Made by a program: the position numbers and the translations under genes. Below are positions 6,000-14,287 of a DNA stretch of 19,079 nt, one piece after another (position 1 is the first letter of the stretch; every line of letters starts with the position of its first letter). The notes beneath the pieces were generated by a model. It did no database searches, was not told the origin of the DNA, and was given only the letters and a program-made list of their open reading frames with translations. Source of the stretch: an uncultured Prevotella sp. (GTDB taxonomy: Bacteria; Bacteroidota; Bacteroidia; Bacteroidales; Bacteroidaceae); NCBI GenBank assembly GCA_900314365.1, contig OMVH01000037.1, positions 1 to 19,079 on the forward strand, written 5' to 3'.

Positions 6000-6908
6000 A
6001 TGGATACTCAGGAAATACTTAAGAAGGTCAGGAAGATAGAGATTAAGACACGCGGTCTTAGCCAGAACATCTTTGCCGGACAATACCACTCTGCTTTTAA
6101 GGGGCGGGGTATGGCCTTCTCCGAGGTTAGGGAATACCAGTTCGGCGACGACGTGCGTGACATCGACTGGAATGTGACGGCCCGCTTCCACCATCCCTAT
6201 GTGAAGGTGTTCGAGGAGGAACGTGAGCTGACAGTGATGTTGCTCATCGATGTCTCCGGATCGCTCGACTTCGGCACAAGGCGACAGCTCAAGCGCGACC
6301 TCGCCACGGAGATTGCTGCCACACTCGCCTTCAGTGCCATCCAGAACAACGATAAGATTGGAGTTATCTTCTTCTCCGACCGTATAGAGAAGTATATTCC
6401 GCCCAAAAAAGGAAGAAAGCACATCCTCTATATTATACGCGAGATGCTCGACTTCCATGCTGAGAGCCGAAACACGGATGTGGCCGGAGCCGTAGAATAT
6501 CTTACAAGGGTGATGAGGCGACACTGCACGGCTTTCGTCATCAGCGACTTCTTCGACCCTTCGCTATCAGCCCTGAGTGACCATTCGGAGGCCTTCAGGC
6601 ACACACTGACCATAGCCAACAACAAACACGACGTTGTGGCCATACAAGTCTATGACCCATTGGCCCGTATGCTTCCCAACGTAGGACTGATGAGGGTGTG
6701 CGATGCCGAGACGGGGCATGAGATGCTCATTGACACGAGCTCGGAGAAATTGAGGCAGGCTCACACAAGGTATTTTCTCCAGCGGCAGAACAACCTCAAG
6801 CAAGCCCTGGCCAAGAGTCGTATCGACTGGATTAGCGTGGCTACAAACGAGGACTACACAAAAGCCCTAATCATGCTATTCAGGCAGAGAGCAGGTAAAA
6901 GACGCTAA
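6000..6908 (+). CDS. DUF58 domain protein with von Willebrand A-like fold
   Basis: The 302-residue protein has the DUF58 hallmark between residues 44 and 62 (REYQFGDDVRDIDWNVTAR), followed by a vWA-like core starting LLIDVSGS (81-88). DVSGS (84-88) is a complete DxSxS metal-ion-dependent adhesion site. The later VISDFFDPS strand fits the vWA fold. No signal peptide or membrane segment is visible, so it is soluble and cytoplasmic. In Bat loci this protein regularly follows MoxR and is thought to be its adaptor or substrate. The ATG at 6000 begins a helix (MDTQEILKKVRKIEIKTRG) typical of the family start. The C-terminal part is rich in basic residues and ends RAGKRR. Confidence 0.92.
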   Translation: MDTQEILKKVRKIEIKTRGLSQNIFAGQYHSAFKGRGMAFSEVREYQFGDDVRDIDWNVTARFHHPYVKVFEEERELTVMLLIDVSGSLDFGTRRQLKRDLATEIAATLAFSAIQNNDKIGVIFFSDRIEKYIPPKKGRKHILYIIREMLDFHAESRNTDVAGAVEYLTRVMRRHCTAFVISDFFDPSLSALSDHSEAFRHTLTIANNKHDVVAIQVYDPLARMLPNVGLMRVCDAETGHEMLIDTSSEKLRQAHTRYFLQRQNNLKQALAKSRIDWISVATNEDYTKALIMLFRQRAGKRR

Positions 6909-6948
6909 AAGAACTTTAAGTGACTAATAAAAAAAGATAGCAGACGTT

Positions 6949-8031
6949 TTGAGAACGCATTTTTCATATTTGGTCATGCTGGTTGCCATGCTGGTAGTAA
7001 GCCTCGGAGCAACCGGACAGGTGAGGGTGGAGCAGAAAGTGGACTCCATCGGCATCCTGATAGGGCAGCAGGCACATCTGACAGTGACGGTGACAGCCCC
7101 CCAGGGAGCACGCGTGGTGTTCCCATCCTTCCGCCGCGCACAGCCCATCACGCCTGGAGTGGAAGTGCTCGGAGCCGCCGAAACGCAAAGCACGGACATC
7201 GGCAATGGCCAGATGCAATGGCAGAAGGCCTACACCATTACCTCTTTCGACGAACATCTCTATGCCATTCCAGGACAGAAGGTGAAGGTAAACGGGAAGA
7301 CGTACTCCGGAAATACAGTAGCCCTGAAGGTCATCACTATGGATGTCGACACACTGCATCCCAATCAGTTCTTTCCGCCTAAGGACGTACAGGACAATCC
7401 TTTCATGTGGAGCGAATGGAGCCCCGTGTTCTGGCTTAGCCTGCTCATGGTGCTGCTCTTCGTAACTTCAGCCTATCTCTTCATTCGACTGAAACAGAAC
7501 AAGCCCATCATCACGCACATACGCATAGTGCGCCATATCCCGCCCCATCAGAAAGCTCTCGGCGAAATAGCCCGACTGAAAGCCGAACATATGACTACCT
7601 CTGAAGACCAAAAGGCCTACTACACCCAACTGACCGATACGCTCAGGGAGTATATCAAGGCACGCTTCGGTTTTAACGCTATGGAGATGACAAGTTCTGA
7701 AATCATCTATCAGCTCCAGCAAACGGGTGACAAAAAGATGATAGACGAGCTGAAGGAACTCTTCGAGACTGCCGATCTGGTGAAATTTGCCAAATACTCA
7801 ACGCTCATCAACGAAAACGATCTGAACCTCGTCAATGCTGTCAACTTCATCGACAGCACCAAGACCGACGCCAAGGAGACAGAGGAGAGGGTCGTGCCTA
7901 AGCTCAGTGAGAACGACGAAAAAACTAGGAAGAGCCGCATCACCATCAAGTCACTGCTCTATGTCACACTGACAGCCGTGGCCTTGCTGCTCATCTATAT
8001 ATTATATAAGGTATATGAGCTGCTCATGTAG
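6949..8031 (+). CDS. Bat-locus protein with signal peptide and two TM segments
   Basis: This 360-residue protein sits between the DUF58 gene and batA, where Bacteroidetes Bat loci commonly have a protein of this type. It has a signal peptide (residues 1-24, ending SLGATGQ), a periplasmic beta-rich region (25-155) resembling the immunoglobulin-like domains of BatD, a TM segment at about 158-179, a cytoplasmic helical region (about 185-330, with YIKARFGFNAMEMTSSEIIYQL) and a C-terminal TM at about 335-353. The start is TTG at 6949. The first in-frame ATG (6976) would remove the Arg and shorten the signal peptide's N-region, so TTG is preferred. Spacing after the DUF58 gene is 40 bases. It probably belongs to the membrane complex with BatA and BatB. 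Its function is unknown. Confidence 0.82.
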   Translation: MRTHFSYLVMLVAMLVVSLGATGQVRVEQKVDSIGILIGQQAHLTVTVTAPQGARVVFPSFRRAQPITPGVEVLGAAETQSTDIGNGQMQWQKAYTITSFDEHLYAIPGQKVKVNGKTYSGNTVALKVITMDVDTLHPNQFFPPKDVQDNPFMWSEWSPVFWLSLLMVLLFVTSAYLFIRLKQNKPIITHIRIVRHIPPHQKALGEIARLKAEHMTTSEDQKAYYTQLTDTLREYIKARFGFNAMEMTSSEIIYQLQQTGDKKMIDELKELFETADLVKFAKYSTLINENDLNLVNAVNFIDSTKTDAKETEERVVPKLSENDEKTRKSRITIKSLLYVTLTAVALLLIYILYKVYELLM

Positions 8032-8103
8032 CAGCTTGGTGTGAACATCTCCAAAGTTGCAGGTTTGCCACTGCGCACAAGGAGAATATAACAGAAGAAG
8101 AAA

Positions 8104-9102
8104 TTGGAATTCGTAAATAAGGAGTACTTCCTGCTACTCATCCTTCTCATACCATACGTACTATGGTATTTCCTCTATAGGAAGAAGAGTGAGCCAACCA
8201 TGCAAATGAGCGACACTCGCGCCTACGAGTTCGCTCCCAAAAGCTGGCGTATGCGCATCATGCATCTGCCGATGGCACTCAGGTGCCTGACGTTTGTCAT
8301 GATCGTATGCGTACTGGCCCGGCCCCAGACCCACAACGCCTGGGACAAAAAGCAAGTCGAAGGCATAGACATCATGCTGGCCATGGATGTCTCAACATCC
8401 ATGCTTGCCGAGGACCTGCGACCCAACCGCATGGAAGCAGCCAAGAATGTAGCAGCCGAATTTATCTCCGGCAGACCTGACGATAACATCGGTTTGACTA
8501 TTTTTGCAGGTGAGGCTTTCACGCAGTGCCCTATGACCACCGACCATACGAGCCTGCTGAACCTTCTGCAAAGTGTCAGAACCGACATCGCTGCACGTGG
8601 ACTTATCAGCGACGGTACCGCCATAGGAATGGGACTTGCCAACGCAGTCTCCAGACTGAAGGACTCCAAGGCGAAGAGCAAGGTGGTGATTCTGCTCACC
8701 GACGGAAGCAATAACATGGGGGACATCTCGCCAATGACGGCAGCACAGATTGCGAAGAGTCTCGGCATCAGAGTCTACACTATCGGTATCGGTACCAACA
8801 AGGTTGCACGCTTCCCCATTCCAGTGGGAGGCACTGTTCAGTACATCAGTCTGCAGGCTGACATCGATACCAAGACGCTCAGCGATATTGCAGCAGAAAC
8901 CGACGGCAACTTCTACAGAGCCACCAACAACCAAGAACTGAAGAACATCTACAAGGACATCGACAAGCTGGAAAAAACGAAGATGGACGTAAAGAAGTTC
9001 TCCAAGCGCTACGAGGCCTATCAGCCCTTCGCTCTGGTAGCTGTGCTCAGCCTCCTTCTCGAGATTCTCCTGCGCAGCTTGGTGCTCAGAAGGATTCCAT
9101 AG
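8104..9102 (+). CDS. batA: BatA, membrane-anchored von Willebrand A protein
   Basis: The 332-residue protein has the BatA layout: a TM segment at about 8-24, a second at about 58-73, a vWA domain (about 88-280) and a third TM at about 307-325 near the C-terminus. The metal site is complete: DVSTS (95-99, DxSxS), T172 in DGTAIG and D200 in LLTDGS. The family signature FAGEAFTQCPMTTDH (134-148) is present. In Bacteroides fragilis the locus was named for aerotolerance; the molecular role is unresolved. The start is TTG at 8104: an in-frame stop lies at 8089-8091 and no ATG comes before the first TM segment. The gap before it is 72 bases. It pairs with the similar batB next to it. Confidence 0.92.
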   Translation: MEFVNKEYFLLLILLIPYVLWYFLYRKKSEPTMQMSDTRAYEFAPKSWRMRIMHLPMALRCLTFVMIVCVLARPQTHNAWDKKQVEGIDIMLAMDVSTSMLAEDLRPNRMEAAKNVAAEFISGRPDDNIGLTIFAGEAFTQCPMTTDHTSLLNLLQSVRTDIAARGLISDGTAIGMGLANAVSRLKDSKAKSKVVILLTDGSNNMGDISPMTAAQIAKSLGIRVYTIGIGTNKVARFPIPVGGTVQYISLQADIDTKTLSDIAAETDGNFYRATNNQELKNIYKDIDKLEKTKMDVKKFSKRYEAYQPFALVAVLSLLLEILLRSLVLRRIP

Positions 9103-9127
9103 CACGAAATGAAAAGGATTTGCAAGA

Positions 9128-10183
9128 ATGTTTAGATTCGAAGACCCTATATATCTTTGGCTGTTGGCAGCCATCCCTGTGTTGGCCCTGCTGAGGTTTG
9201 TCGGCATCCGGCTGAAACGGAAGAAACTCCGTCGGCTGGGTGACGCTGAGCTTCTTAGCCAACTCATGCCCAACGTGTCGAAATATCGACCCGCAGTGAA
9301 GTTCTGGCTCATGCAAGCAGCTCTGGCTCTGCTTATATTGCTGCTGGCACGCCCACAGATGGGCTCTAAGGTGTCACACGACAAGCGTGAAGGCATTGAG
9401 ACGATGATTTGCCTAGACATCAGCAACTCTATGCGTGCCACAGATGTTGTGCCATCACGCCTTGACAAGAGCAAGATGCTCGTAGAAAATCTTGTCGACC
9501 ACTTCACTAACGATAAGATAGGCTTGGTGGTTTTTGCCGGCGATGCTTTCGTACAACTGCCCATAACAAGCGACTACGTCAGTGCAAAGATGTTCCTGCA
9601 GAACATCGATCCTTCGCTGATTTCCACACAAGGAACGGATATCGGAAGGGCCATCAATCTGTCGATGAACAGTTTCACACAACAAGACAAAGTAGGAAGG
9701 GCTATCATTGTCATCACCGACGGAGAGGACCATGAGGGCGGTGCCATTGAAGCGGCTGAGGCTGCACGCAAAAAAGGCATCAGAGTTTTTATCCTCGGTG
9801 TAGGCGATCCCAAAGGAGCTCCCATACCAACAGGCAACGGAGGCTACATGAAGGATAATTCCGGGCAGACTGTAATGTCGGCCCTCAATGAGCAAATGTG
9901 CCAACAGATAGCCCAAGCTGGGAAGGGCACTTATATCCATGTGGACAATACATCGGATGCAGAGGAGAAACTCAACGACGAACTGGCTAAACTTCAAAAG
10001 GGAGAGACAAGCAGCGTTATATACAGTGAATACGACGAACAGTTCCAGGCTTTTGCCATACTGGCTCTCATACTGCTTGTTATCGAGACTTTCATTATGG
10101 AGAGCAGGAATCCCCTGCTCCGCAAAGTAAGCCTCTTCCGCCGTCCCGGTATGACGACAAAGAGACAAGAAGAAAAGATTTAG
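9128..10183 (+). CDS. batB: BatB, membrane-anchored von Willebrand A protein
   Basis: The 351-residue paralogue of BatA has the same plan: TM at about 7-24, TM at about 57-74, vWA domain (about 90-285) and a TM at about 307-323. The metal site is complete with DISNS (97-101), T170 in QGTDIG and D198 in VITDGEDHEGG. FAGDAFVQLPITSDY (136-150) is the matching family motif. A basic tail follows the last TM. It starts at an ATG 25 bases after batA and ends 6 bases before batC, so it is translated from the same message. BatA and BatB probably act together as periplasm- or membrane-facing adhesion-type partners of MoxR; this is inference from the conserved gene order. Confidence 0.93.
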   Translation: MFRFEDPIYLWLLAAIPVLALLRFVGIRLKRKKLRRLGDAELLSQLMPNVSKYRPAVKFWLMQAALALLILLLARPQMGSKVSHDKREGIETMICLDISNSMRATDVVPSRLDKSKMLVENLVDHFTNDKIGLVVFAGDAFVQLPITSDYVSAKMFLQNIDPSLISTQGTDIGRAINLSMNSFTQQDKVGRAIIVITDGEDHEGGAIEAAEAARKKGIRVFILGVGDPKGAPIPTGNGGYMKDNSGQTVMSALNEQMCQQIAQAGKGTYIHVDNTSDAEEKLNDELAKLQKGETSSVIYSEYDEQFQAFAILALILLVIETFIMESRNPLLRKVSLFRRPGMTTKRQEEKI

Positions 10184-10189
10184 ACTGCA

Positions 10190-10882
10190 ATGAAGCAATA
10201 TCCCATCATATCCATAATCATGCTAATCCTGTTGTTGGGGGGCAGCATAAGGACTGAAGCGCAGAGCGACAGGCAGTTCATTCGCTCAGGCAACAGACTC
10301 TACCGGCAACAGAACTATGCTAAAGCGCAGGCTGAGTACCAGAAGGCTTTGCAAAAGAACGCCCGCAACGCCCAAGCTCACTATAACCTGGGATGCGCAT
10401 TGATGATGCAGCAAAAGGATTCGGCTGCCATCGAACAGTACGAGCAAGCAGGGAAACTCGAGACCAGTGCCTCGCGCAAGGCCATGGTATACCATAACAT
10501 TGGCGTAATCTGTCAGGGTAAACGGCTCTACGGAGAGGCTATAAAGGCTTACGAAGAGAGTCTGCGCAACAATCCCAACGATAATGAGACACGCTATAAC
10601 CTCGCACTCTGCAAGCGACTCCAAAAGAACCAAAAGCAGAATCAAAAGCCCAATCCGCAAAATAACAAGAAGAATAAGAACAACAAAGATAAGGATAAAG
10701 ACAAGAACCAAAAGCAAGACCAAAAGAATCAACAACAGCAGAAACAAGACCAGAAGCAGATGAGCAAGGATAATGCCGAGCAACTCCTTAACGCTGCCAT
10801 GCAGGAGGAGCAAGCTACTCAACAAAGGCTCAAAAAGGCTATGCAGCAACCTCGTACAAGGAAACTTGAGAAGAACTGGTAA
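10190..10882 (+). CDS. batC: BatC, exported TPR protein with charged low-complexity tail
   Basis: The 230-residue protein begins with a signal peptide (1-24, ending RTEAQS). Tetratricopeptide repeats follow at about 28-61, 62-95 and 99-132, with typical positions in AQAHYNLGCAL and GEAIKAYEESLRNNPND. Residues about 144-190 are almost only K, N, Q and D, an unstructured stretch. The conserved-looking end (192-230) reads AEQLLNAAMQEEQATQQRLK and closes with NW. The TPR part likely scaffolds protein contacts in the periplasm. It is 6 bases after batB and 12 bases before the batD-batE gene, so the genes are tightly co-translated. Frameshift or repeat-length variation in the K/N/Q tract would be easy, but the frame is intact here. 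Confidence 0.9.
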   Translation: MKQYPIISIIMLILLLGGSIRTEAQSDRQFIRSGNRLYRQQNYAKAQAEYQKALQKNARNAQAHYNLGCALMMQQKDSAAIEQYEQAGKLETSASRKAMVYHNIGVICQGKRLYGEAIKAYEESLRNNPNDNETRYNLALCKRLQKNQKQNQKPNPQNNKKNKNNKDKDKDKNQKQDQKNQQQQKQDQKQMSKDNAEQLLNAAMQEEQATQQRLKKAMQQPRTRKLEKNW

Positions 10883-10894
10883 AGCCCTAAAGAT

Positions 10895-13501
10895 ATGCAG
10901 ACAAACAACATGACAGGTCTATATAGATATTTCGCCATCGTTACCTTCATTATGGCTTCCTGCCTGGCAGCCACAGCACAAGGTATCTCTGTGTCGGCAC
11001 CTGAGAGGGTTGCCGTTGGAGAGAACTTCCGTGTCTCTTACACGGTAAGCACGAAGGATGTCGATGAATTCCGTTCCGCACTCCACACCACAGATGTCGT
11101 AGAAGTAATTGCAGGTCCTTACACCTCACAGCAATCGAGCTTTCAGATGATAAACGGACACACAAGCTCCTCGTCGTCCATCACATACACATACACACTC
11201 TATGCCTCAAAAAATGGCATCTACAGCGTCGGACCGGCACATGCACGCGTGGGCGGCAGAACGCTGACATCCCGTTCTATAAAAATAACTGTATCCGGGC
11301 ACGCACGGTCCACTTCGAATGGCACTCCTCGCATGCACGACGATTATGCAGACGAACCACAAATGCGCGCCGCAGGTTCGCGTATCACGGGCAAAGACTT
11401 GTTTATTAAGGTGAGCGCCAACAAGCGGCGGGTCCATGAGCAGGAACCCATCCTGCTGACTTATAAGGTGTACACACTGCTCGACCTTACCCAACTCGAC
11501 GGCAAAATGCCCGACCTCACAGGCTTTCACACCCAGGAAGTGCCTCTGCCTCAACAGAAGAGTTTCCACGTTGAAAAGGTTAACGGGCGCAATTACCGCT
11601 GTGTGACGTGGAGCCAGTATGTGATGTATCCCCAGATGACAGGAAAGCTGACCATACCGAGCATAACCTTCAAGGGCATCGTCGTAGAACAGAATCGAAA
11701 TGTCGATCCCTTCGAGGCTTTCTTTAACGGTGGATCAGGCTATACAGAAGTTAAGCGCAACATTGACGCTCCGAGTCTCACTATCCAGGTAGACCCGCTG
11801 CCGGCAAAACCTACCAACTTCTCGGGAGGCGTGGGCAAGTTCAATATCTCTGCTTCTATCGACCACAATAATGTGAAGGCTGGTGAACCCATCAACCTGC
11901 GAGTTGTAGTGGGTGGTGTGGGCAACCTGAAACTCATCAAGCAACCCACATTGACATTCCCTAAAGACTTTGACAAATACGACCCGAAGGTAACCGATAA
12001 GACGAAGCTCACTGCCAACGGCGTGGAAGGCAACATGGTGTACGATTTCCTTGTGGTACCACGCAATCAAGGGAAGTATACCATTCCGGCCGTAGCCTTC
12101 ACTTACTACGATACAGGTGCAAATGCCTACCGCACCATAAAGACACAGCCCTTCGACATTACTGTGGGAAAGGGCGACGGCAAGTCGTCGACTGCAAAGG
12201 ACTTCAGTTCCGACGAGGACAAGGATATCCATGCTCTGAAGCTTGGCAATACTGACCTCCACACCACCAACGACTTCTACTTTGGCTCCGGAGCATATTG
12301 GGCAAGCCTTCTCATTCCACTTTTTGCATTCTTATCACTACTGCTGATTTTCCGGCAACGTGCTATCAACAATGCCGACGTAGTAAAGATGCGTGGAAAG
12401 AAAGCCAACCGTGTGGCAACACGGCGCCTGAAGAAAGCAGGCGACCTGATGCTGAAAGGCAGACAGAACGAATTCTACGACGAAGTGCTCCGCGCGTTGT
12501 GGGGCTACGTGAGTGACAAGATGAACATGCCTGTGGAGAAACTCTCAAGAGAAAACATCGAGGACTGCCTTAAGGAGAAAGAGGTTGACGATGCGACCGT
12601 GCAGAAGTTCATCTCCGCACTCGATGAGTGCGAATTTGAGCGCTATGCTCCAGGCGACGTGACAGGCAATATGAACAAGACTTTCGAATCGGCCATGACA
12701 GCCATCATGAATATCGAGGAAGCCATAAAGGCTCGTCCGCACAGAAAGCACAGCACTAAGACCCCGGTAGTTCTGCTTCTCCTGCTGGCCCTACTTCCGG
12801 TGAAGTCGTTTGCCGTCACCAAGGCCAACGCTGACGCTGAATACAACAAGGGCAATTACCAACAAGCCATCAAGGACTATGAGGAAATCCTCAAACGAGG
12901 TGTGAGTGCCGACATCTACTACAATCTGGGTAATGCATACTACCGCACGGACAACATCCCTCAGGCTATCTTGGCCTATGAGCGTGCACTAAAGCTCTCA
13001 CCAGGCGACAACGACATCCGTTTCAACCTGCAGTTTGTACAGGCCAAGACAATAGACAAGATTACCCCCAAGAGCGAGATGTTCTTCGTCACATGGTTCC
13101 GTGCGCTGGTCAACTTCACCAGCGTCGACCGCTGGGCCATGCTGAGCGTGGTATCCATCAATCTGGCTCTTCTGCTCATGCTCATCTACCTCTTCTGTCC
13201 GCGCATGAGCCTCCGCAAGGCCGGCTTTTATGGTGCGACAGTGTTCGTGATTCTCTTCCTTCTCGGCAACTTCTTCGCATACATGCAGAAGCAACAATAC
13301 GAGAACAGCACTGGCGCCGTCGTCATAGCGCCTTCTTTATCTGTGAAGAAGACTCCTTCGGCAAGCGGAAGCGACGCCTTTGTTATTCACGAGGGAACAC
13401 GGGTCGACATTACAGACTCGGGCGTCAACGGTTGGAAGGCCATACGCCTCGCCGACGGCAGAGAGGGCTGGGTGCCCACAGGTAAGATTGAGAACATATA
13501 G
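10895..13501 (+). CDS. batD-batE: BatD-BatE fusion protein
   Basis: The 868-residue frame contains two Bat proteins in one chain. Residues 1-615 are BatD (the 'oxygen tolerance' family): signal peptide (to about 29), beta-rich periplasmic domains with a Ser-rich stretch (SSSSS, 91-95), a TM at about 468-486 and a cytoplasmic helical region (about 490-612). Residues about 616-868 are BatE: a hydrophobic segment TPVVLLLLLALLPVKSFA (623-640) that would be BatE's signal peptide, TPR repeats (about 643-706), two TMs (about 747-767 and 776-796) and a C-terminal SH3-like domain (about 805-868, ending GWVPTGKIENI). Topology works as a fusion: the former signal peptide becomes a TM leading back to the periplasm. 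The two are described as separate genes in Bacteroides. Internal ATGs at 12695 and 12707 could in principle start a separate BatE. Confidence 0.9.
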   Translation: MQTNNMTGLYRYFAIVTFIMASCLAATAQGISVSAPERVAVGENFRVSYTVSTKDVDEFRSALHTTDVVEVIAGPYTSQQSSFQMINGHTSSSSSITYTYTLYASKNGIYSVGPAHARVGGRTLTSRSIKITVSGHARSTSNGTPRMHDDYADEPQMRAAGSRITGKDLFIKVSANKRRVHEQEPILLTYKVYTLLDLTQLDGKMPDLTGFHTQEVPLPQQKSFHVEKVNGRNYRCVTWSQYVMYPQMTGKLTIPSITFKGIVVEQNRNVDPFEAFFNGGSGYTEVKRNIDAPSLTIQVDPLPAKPTNFSGGVGKFNISASIDHNNVKAGEPINLRVVVGGVGNLKLIKQPTLTFPKDFDKYDPKVTDKTKLTANGVEGNMVYDFLVVPRNQGKYTIPAVAFTYYDTGANAYRTIKTQPFDITVGKGDGKSSTAKDFSSDEDKDIHALKLGNTDLHTTNDFYFGSGAYWASLLIPLFAFLSLLLIFRQRAINNADVVKMRGKKANRVATRRLKKAGDLMLKGRQNEFYDEVLRALWGYVSDKMNMPVEKLSRENIEDCLKEKEVDDATVQKFISALDECEFERYAPGDVTGNMNKTFESAMTAIMNIEEAIKARPHRKHSTKTPVVLLLLLALLPVKSFAVTKANADAEYNKGNYQQAIKDYEEILKRGVSADIYYNLGNAYYRTDNIPQAILAYERALKLSPGDNDIRFNLQFVQAKTIDKITPKSEMFFVTWFRALVNFTSVDRWAMLSVVSINLALLLMLIYLFCPRMSLRKAGFYGATVFVILFLLGNFFAYMQKQQYENSTGAVVIAPSLSVKKTPSASGSDAFVIHEGTRVDITDSGVNGWKAIRLADGREGWVPTGKIENI

Positions 13502-13527
13502 AATGAATGTCATTGTGGTTTCACATT

Positions 13528-13555
13528 GCCGGTTGCCTATGCTACCGGCGTTTTT
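13528..13555 (+). terminator. Intrinsic terminator after the bat operon
   Basis: GCCGGT (13528-13533) and ACCGGC (13544-13549) form a GC-rich 6-bp stem with a 10-base loop, followed by G and five T (13551-13555). It starts 27 bases after the stop of the BatD-BatE gene. The PAP2 start codon is only 10 bases beyond, so either that gene depends on readthrough or its promoter lies inside this region. Confidence 0.65.
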
Positions 13556-13564
13556 AACAAGCTT

Positions 13565-14263
13565 ATGGACTGGCAAGCTTTTCTTGAGATAGACAGGGCC
13601 GTGTTGGAGTTCTTCAATGGTTCCAACTCACTGTTTCTCGACCATCTCATGTCGCTGCTGACATCGGGCTTCACTTGGATACCCCTTTACCTCGCCCTGT
13701 TCTATCTCTTTGTGAAAAACAACGAGACGATGGCTCAGATTGGGCTTGCGGTAGGCTGCACTCTACTCTGTCTGGCACTTACCGAAGGTATGGCCGACGG
13801 ACTGATAAAGCCACTTGTAGCCAGACTGCGTCCTGTCGACGACCCTTCAGTGGCTGGCTCTGTCGACACTGTTTATGGTGTCTTCGCCACAGGCTACAGC
13901 TTCTTCTCTGCCCATGCTGCCAACACGATGGGTATAGCCGTGTTCTTCGCACTGCTCGTGCGCAACCGTGTCTTCACTTGGTTCATGGTTCTTTGGGCTC
14001 TGCTTAACGGATACACGCGGCTCTACCTCGGCGTCCACTATCCCTCCGATGTCCTTGCCGGCTTTCTTTGGGGAATGGTAGCTGCCACCCTATCCTACTT
14101 CATCTACCAGAAAGTTTACAAGCGCATCACACCTGCGCTCAATTATATTTCCTCACAATACACGTCAACTGGTTACAGCCTCAAAGATGTTGACGTAGTG
14201 CTCTCAGTGCTTGTCTACACTATAGCCATCGTTATTCTTGGCTCGCCTTTCATCTTCCACTGA
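13565..14263 (+). CDS. PAP2-family membrane lipid phosphatase
   Basis: The 232-residue protein has the three acid phosphatase motifs: KPLVARLRP (82-90, the KX6RP form), FFSAHA (113-118, standing for PSGH, with H117) and the SRX5HX3D-type TRLYLGVHYPSD (R152, H158, D162). Several hydrophobic segments place it in the inner membrane with the active site facing the periplasm. Family members remove phosphate from undecaprenyl pyrophosphate, phosphatidylglycerophosphate or lipid A. I cannot decide among these; undecaprenyl pyrophosphate recycling or lipid A dephosphorylation (LpxE-like) are the usual options. The frame is open from a TTG at 13526, but that stretch is the terminator hairpin and has no family similarity, so ATG 13565 is chosen. 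Spacing to queA is 24 bases. Confidence 0.88.
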   Translation: MDWQAFLEIDRAVLEFFNGSNSLFLDHLMSLLTSGFTWIPLYLALFYLFVKNNETMAQIGLAVGCTLLCLALTEGMADGLIKPLVARLRPVDDPSVAGSVDTVYGVFATGYSFFSAHAANTMGIAVFFALLVRNRVFTWFMVLWALLNGYTRLYLGVHYPSDVLAGFLWGMVAATLSYFIYQKVYKRITPALNYISSQYTSTGYSLKDVDVVLSVLVYTIAIVILGSPFIFH

Positions 14264-14287
14264 CGCACACCCTTCTCTTTATAGCAC

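Noticed and set aside
8392..9564. 390-codon minus-strand frame opposite batA and batB
   Set aside because: It spans two confident + strand genes and their gap, and its translation has no family features. It is a codon-bias shadow.
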